Shown one piece after another: positions 5,237 through 6,913 of a stretch of 6,913 bases of DNA. The position numbers were made by a program, and so were the translations under genes. The number at the start of each line of letters is the position of its first letter. The stretch's first letter is position 1. The stretch spans positions 1 through 6,913 of the forward strand of contig SLFF01000311.1 of assembly GCA_007124395.1 (NCBI GenBank), written 5' to 3'. This stretch comes from Thermomicrobiaceae bacterium. Its GTDB lineage: Bacteria; Chloroflexota; Chloroflexia; Thermomicrobiales; Thermomicrobiaceae. A model generated the notes under the pieces. The model did not search any database. It saw nothing but the letters and a program-made list of their open reading frames with translations, and was not told the DNA's origin.

Positions 5237-6076
5237 CTACAACCAGCCACCGGCCACGAGAGCCAGCAGCAAGACACCCAGTCCGCAACGATAGATCGTG
5301 AAGACCAGCACCGAGTTCGTCTGGAGAAATTTCAGCAGGAACGCAATGGAGATATACCCGACAATCACTGACGCAAGCGCGCCGGCGACAAACGGGATCC
5401 GCTCGTCGGCAGGCAGGCCGCGCTCGGCCAGTGCGATGCCTTCCATCAGGCCGGCTCCGGCAACAGCTGGCACACCCAGCAGGAACGAGAACCGTGCGGC
5501 GACCTCTTTTCTGAGACCAAGGATCATCCCGGCGGTGATCGTAGCGCCAGAGCGGGACGTACCCGGAATGAGCGCAATTGCCTGGGCCAGACCGATGACG
5601 ATGCCGTCTCGCCAGGAAATACGCTCGAATTCCCGATGCTGGGGGAGCTTGCGCTCGACGATGAGCATCAGCAATCCAACGAGGATCAGCATGATCGCGA
5701 TCACTACCAGCGCGAGACTGCCGTTTTCAGTGGTATGGAAGGCGCCTTCGATCTGGTCTCCCAGCGTCAATCCGATGATGCCAGCCGGAATCGATCCAGC
5801 CAGGATAATCAGCGCCATACGCGACATCGGGTCTGCCAGCGGTGTGCCGGCGGCGATCCCTTTCGGCAGTGCCAGCGCCATTGCGAGGATGTCTGATCGA
5901 AAGAAGAGGAGAACGGCGAGTAATGTCCCCATGTGAACGGCGACGCTGAAGGTTAGACCGGGCTCGCTCCAGCCGAACAACCAGGGTACAACGATGATAT
6001 GTGCCGAGCTGCTGACTGGGAGAAATTCGGTGATGCCCTGCACGATGCCGAGAATGATCGACTCGATTGTATCCAC
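5237..6076 (-). CDS. uppP: Undecaprenyl-diphosphatase (BacA/UppP family)
   Basis: An integral membrane phosphatase that turns undecaprenyl diphosphate, released by cell-wall and polysaccharide polymerisation, back to undecaprenyl phosphate; high levels give bacitracin resistance. The 279 residues match the usual family length. Motif 1, QGITEFLPVSSSAH (13-26), and motif 2, PGTSRSGATI (171-180, with the key R175), are intact. E17, S23 and H26 correspond to E21, S27 and H30 of the E. coli enzyme, while E. coli E17 is Q13 here, a common natural variant. About eight hydrophobic segments are visible. The GTG start at 6076 lies 1 nt after the stop of the flippase-like gene, so translation is probably coupled; the ribosome site is inside that gene's last codons. 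No alternative upstream start exists. Stop is TAG. Confidence 0.96.
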   Translation of the reverse strand: MDTIESIILGIVQGITEFLPVSSSAHIIVVPWLFGWSEPGLTFSVAVHMGTLLAVLLFFRSDILAMALALPKGIAAGTPLADPMSRMALIILAGSIPAGIIGLTLGDQIEGAFHTTENGSLALVVIAIMLILVGLLMLIVERKLPQHREFERISWRDGIVIGLAQAIALIPGTSRSGATITAGMILGLRKEVAARFSFLLGVPAVAGAGLMEGIALAERGLPADERIPFVAGALASVIVGYISIAFLLKFLQTNSVLVFTIYRCGLGVLLLALVAGGWL

Positions 6077-6077
6077 G

Positions 6078-6913
6078 TCAGGTGTGTTCCTCGTCAGTGG
6101 TAAGTCGGTGGATTTCTCTCCAGGAGAGACTCTCTCGCCACCAGTAGATCAACCCCCAGATCGTGATTGGCAGGTAGAGCGCTGCATGAACCACGATTGC
6201 GAATGATAGCGCCACCTCCCGCTGAATACCAATGGCTCCAACAAGCGCCAGCAACACGCCTGCCTCGAACGGTCCGACGTACCCCGGTGACGAGGGGATC
6301 AGCGTTGCCAGGTTGGCGGTTGCGGTGACCAGCAGAATCGCGGCGATGCCGACGTCCAGCCCGAACCCAATCGCGATGACCAGATACATCGATGCTTCGA
6401 ACAGCCAGGCAATGATCGATACACCCGTGACCACCACAAGATCGTTGCGGCGTCGCAGCACGCTCAATCCGGTGAAGATCGACTCGATCATCCGTTCGGC
6501 CCGTTCCCGGATCATGGTTGGCAGGCGGGGCAACAGCACCGAGATGAGCAGCGATCTGGCGGGCCGGGTGGTCAGAAAGATCAGGATCAGAATCAGCACC
6601 CCGAAGATGCCGCCGGCCAGTAGCGTCACGACCTCCAGCTGGTCGGTCAGCCCGATGAAAATCGAAGCCACAAGGATGAACAGCAGCATCGTCAGGCCGT
6701 CGAAGAGTCGCTCCACGGCGATCGTGGCCAGAATCGATGTCTTGCGCACTCCGGTCCGGGTGGAGAGCACGTAGGAGCGAACCAGCTCCCCGGCTCGCAG
6801 CGGCAGGATGTTGTTGGCCATGTAGCCGATCACCACTACCGAGAACAGCGCCGGAGTTCCGAGGGGCACCACGCCACGCAGCACCCAGGCCCAGCGAAAC
6901 GCCCGGAGATACA
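6078..6913 (-). CDS. Lysylphosphatidylglycerol synthase TM / flippase-like family protein, 5' end missing
   Basis: The last 277 residues of a multi-span membrane protein; the frame is open to the window edge, so the true start lies outside (family members are usually 300-350 residues). The GTG at 6884 is an internal valine: the residues before it, YLRAFRWAW, match the family's conserved entry into the core. Three hallmark motifs are visible, numbered from the first visible residue: ANNILPLRAGE (32-42), ERLFDGL (67-73) and PSSPGYVGPFEAGV (206-219). This family includes the transmembrane half of MprF, AglD and YbhN, and is thought to move or handle lipid-linked substrates. There is no synthase domain at the C-terminus, so it should not be called MprF. 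The 1-nt distance to uppP suggests a shared role with polyprenyl-phosphate carriers; the exact substrate is unknown. Confidence 0.9.
   Translation of the reverse strand, partial: YLRAFRWAWVLRGVVPLGTPALFSVVVIGYMANNILPLRAGELVRSYVLSTRTGVRKTSILATIAVERLFDGLTMLLFILVASIFIGLTDQLEVVTLLAGGIFGVLILILIFLTTRPARSLLISVLLPRLPTMIRERAERMIESIFTGLSVLRRRNDLVVVTGVSIIAWLFEASMYLVIAIGFGLDVGIAAILLVTATANLATLIPSSPGYVGPFEAGVLLALVGAIGIQREVALSFAIVVHAALYLPITIWGLIYWWRESLSWREIHRLTTDEEHT
6087..6092 (-). promoter_or_regulatory. uppP ribosome binding site inside the upstream gene
   Basis: GAGGAA on the minus strand encodes the two glutamates near the end of the flippase-like protein and lies 10 nt before the GTG start of uppP. 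The slightly long spacing and the stop-start junction suggest that ribosomes finishing the first gene feed the second. Confidence 0.55.

Noticed and set aside
5298..5936. 212-codon frame opposite uppP
   Set aside because: Antisense shadow of a highly conserved gene, without a domain of its own.
6232..6774. 180-codon frame opposite the flippase-like gene
   Set aside because: Antisense shadow rich in S, R and T; the other strand carries three family motifs.

Overview
The window looks like a chromosomal piece of a moderately GC-rich free-living bacterium. Three things point weakly to Chloroflexota (Thermomicrobia-like) or a similar lineage: the codon use, the protein mix, and the many intergenic palindromes of the TGAGC...GTCGA type. 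This placement is an inference, because no rRNA or other marker gene is present.

Layout, left to right. Positions 1-391 hold no convincing gene but are full of signals. On the minus strand there is a promoter with perfect consensus hexamers (TTGACA, 16 bp, TATAAT). Its spacer carries a perfect GAAC-N4-GTTC palindrome, the SOS (LexA) box of Gram-positive type. A second box-like site lies 56 bp to the right, in the loop of a larger dyad. This promoter reads out of the left edge, so a damage-inducible gene probably starts just outside the window. Positions 392-676 (+) encode a small GIY-YIG nuclease-domain protein. Positions 703-1134 are an array of three complete ~105-bp BIME/MITE-like palindromic units plus three half copies, placed between two converging genes.

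From 1149 to the right edge every gene is on the minus strand. In transcription order, right to left, they are: a membrane protein of the lysylphosphatidylglycerol synthase TM / flippase-like family (5' end outside the window); undecaprenyl-diphosphatase UppP, starting 1 nt after it; an HTTM-domain (vitamin K-dependent carboxylase-like) membrane protein 92 bp further on; and, after a 207-bp gap from the HTTM stop to the chosen start, a GAF-PAS-GGDEF-EAL cyclic-di-GMP signalling protein.

How they may work together: the flippase-like protein and UppP are almost certainly translated from one mRNA, which suggests a shared role in polyprenyl-phosphate-linked envelope metabolism. The HTTM gene may be read through from them or use its own weak promoter. 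The c-di-GMP gene is probably an independent unit. I do not see a complete new multi-gene system. The two most rewarding signals are the SOS-type promoter at the left edge and the palindromic repeat array, whose hairpins show compensatory base changes.
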